From: Macrobrachium rosenbergii
Taxonomy: Eukaryota; Arthropoda; Malacostraca; Decapoda; Palaemonidae
Direction: 5' to 3'
Assembly: GCF_040412425.1 (NCBI RefSeq)
Contig: NC_089749.1
Location: 40,175,739 to 40,239,738, forward strand
DNA length: 64,000 nucleotides
The position numbers and the translations under genes were made by a program. Positions 63,655 to 64,000 of this stretch are shown one piece after another (the first letter of the stretch is position 1; every line of letters starts with the position of its first letter). The notes under the pieces were generated by a model that was not told where the DNA came from, ran no database searches, and was given only the letters and a program-made list of their open reading frames with translations.

Positions 63655-64000
63655 TGTCAGGGGAATTTCGAACTGATCATTGAAGTCCCCGCCATTTAAC
63701 TTCAAAAGTGTTGCGTTAAATTGGGGCAAGACTGAGGGATCTCATGGGCATTTCATTGTGCAGAAAGTTGTCCAATACGAGTGACAGAGTTAAGAAGTAA
63801 TTCTTAAATGCCTGGGGGAAGGAGCGTGTCTTATAGTAATGAAGACACTATGAATTTTCATTAATGAATATGATTTGCTATTCCCTAGTACGAGCTAAAT
63901 TGTCTATGTAGAGATTTGGAGCCAAGGACTCCGTAGCCATTCAAGAATTTGCAGATTACGGCCTTCAGCCAGAACTTCGAGTCAATTCATTGATCCCAGA
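63655..64000 (+). repeat. 3' LTR of the Bel/Pao element, partial
   Basis: Starts TGTCAGGGGAATTTCG; collinear with 59703-60041 with a handful of substitutions and small indels. Cut by the window end. Confidence 0.82.

Larger units (their letters stand above)
59703..64000 (+). mobile_element. Bel/Pao LTR retrotransposon, internally deleted, running off the window
   Basis: Direct repeats 59703-60041 and 63655-64000 (both start TGTC(G/A)GG and stay nearly identical to the window end) are the two LTRs. Between them are a gag-like remnant, integrase fragments and a pol C-terminal tail. RT and protease are missing: the internal part is under 3 kb against about 5-6 kb for full elements. Plus strand. 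Confidence 0.8.

Overview
The window looks like a piece of a decapod crustacean nuclear genome, possibly a caridean shrimp. This is inferred from a spliced ionotropic-receptor gene with huge introns, very long (TA)n and other microsatellites, and an animal-type mix of mobile elements (Penelope-like, hAT, jockey-like LINE, PIF/Harbinger, Ty3/gypsy, Bel/Pao, tRNA-derived SINE). There is no bacterial-style gene organisation, no CRISPR array and no standalone RNA gene that I can support. The only apparently functional host gene is one divergent chemosensory ionotropic receptor (IR, glutamate-receptor superfamily) on the + strand, 2994-31225. Its five coding exons are 2994-4097, 27250-27500, 28396-28591, 29652-29819 and 30809-31225. 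All splice phases agree, giving a protein of about 711 residues with signal peptide, S1 lobe, TM1, pore, TM3, S2 lobe and TM4. Intron 1 is about 23 kb and is essentially a mobile-element graveyard. Intron 1, left to right: a Penelope-like element (about 5880-8650) is split by a ZMYM1-type hAT element (6280-7903) with 8-bp target duplications. A 67-bp minisatellite follows, then a gag-protease LTR retroelement lacking reverse transcriptase (about 10200-13100), GA/CT/TA microsatellites, and an antisense jockey-like LINE (about 15940-20700). Next come a nearly intact antisense hAT transposon with perfect ends (20774-23870), a tRNA-derived SINE (24001-24280), a hairpin-forming dispersed repeat (25455-25745) and a 33-bp minisatellite (25915-26935) just before exon 2. 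Downstream of the receptor gene, 32263-39235 is bounded by long inverted repeats. Inside it are a PIF/Harbinger element (DDE transposase on +, MADF/Myb-like protein on -) and, at its right end, a THAP-domain gene fragment; this suggests a Harbinger nested in a THAP-type DNA transposon. Region 39750-52684 is a tandem LTR-internal-LTR-internal-LTR array of one minus-strand Ty3/gypsy family. It sits flush inside a (TA)n tract on both sides. In both internal copies the integrase lies before the RT-thumb/RNase H region (the Gmr1-type, Copia-like order), and the catalytic part of RT is missing at the same place in both. After more (TA)n comes a second, minus-strand copy of the gag-protease family (about 55150-58280). 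The window ends in a shortened Bel/Pao element (5' LTR from 59703, integrase remnants 61545-62510, pol tail to 62863, 3' LTR from 63655 running off the end). Many element ORFs are broken by single-base indels in short homopolymers. Some of these breaks may be assembly error rather than decay.
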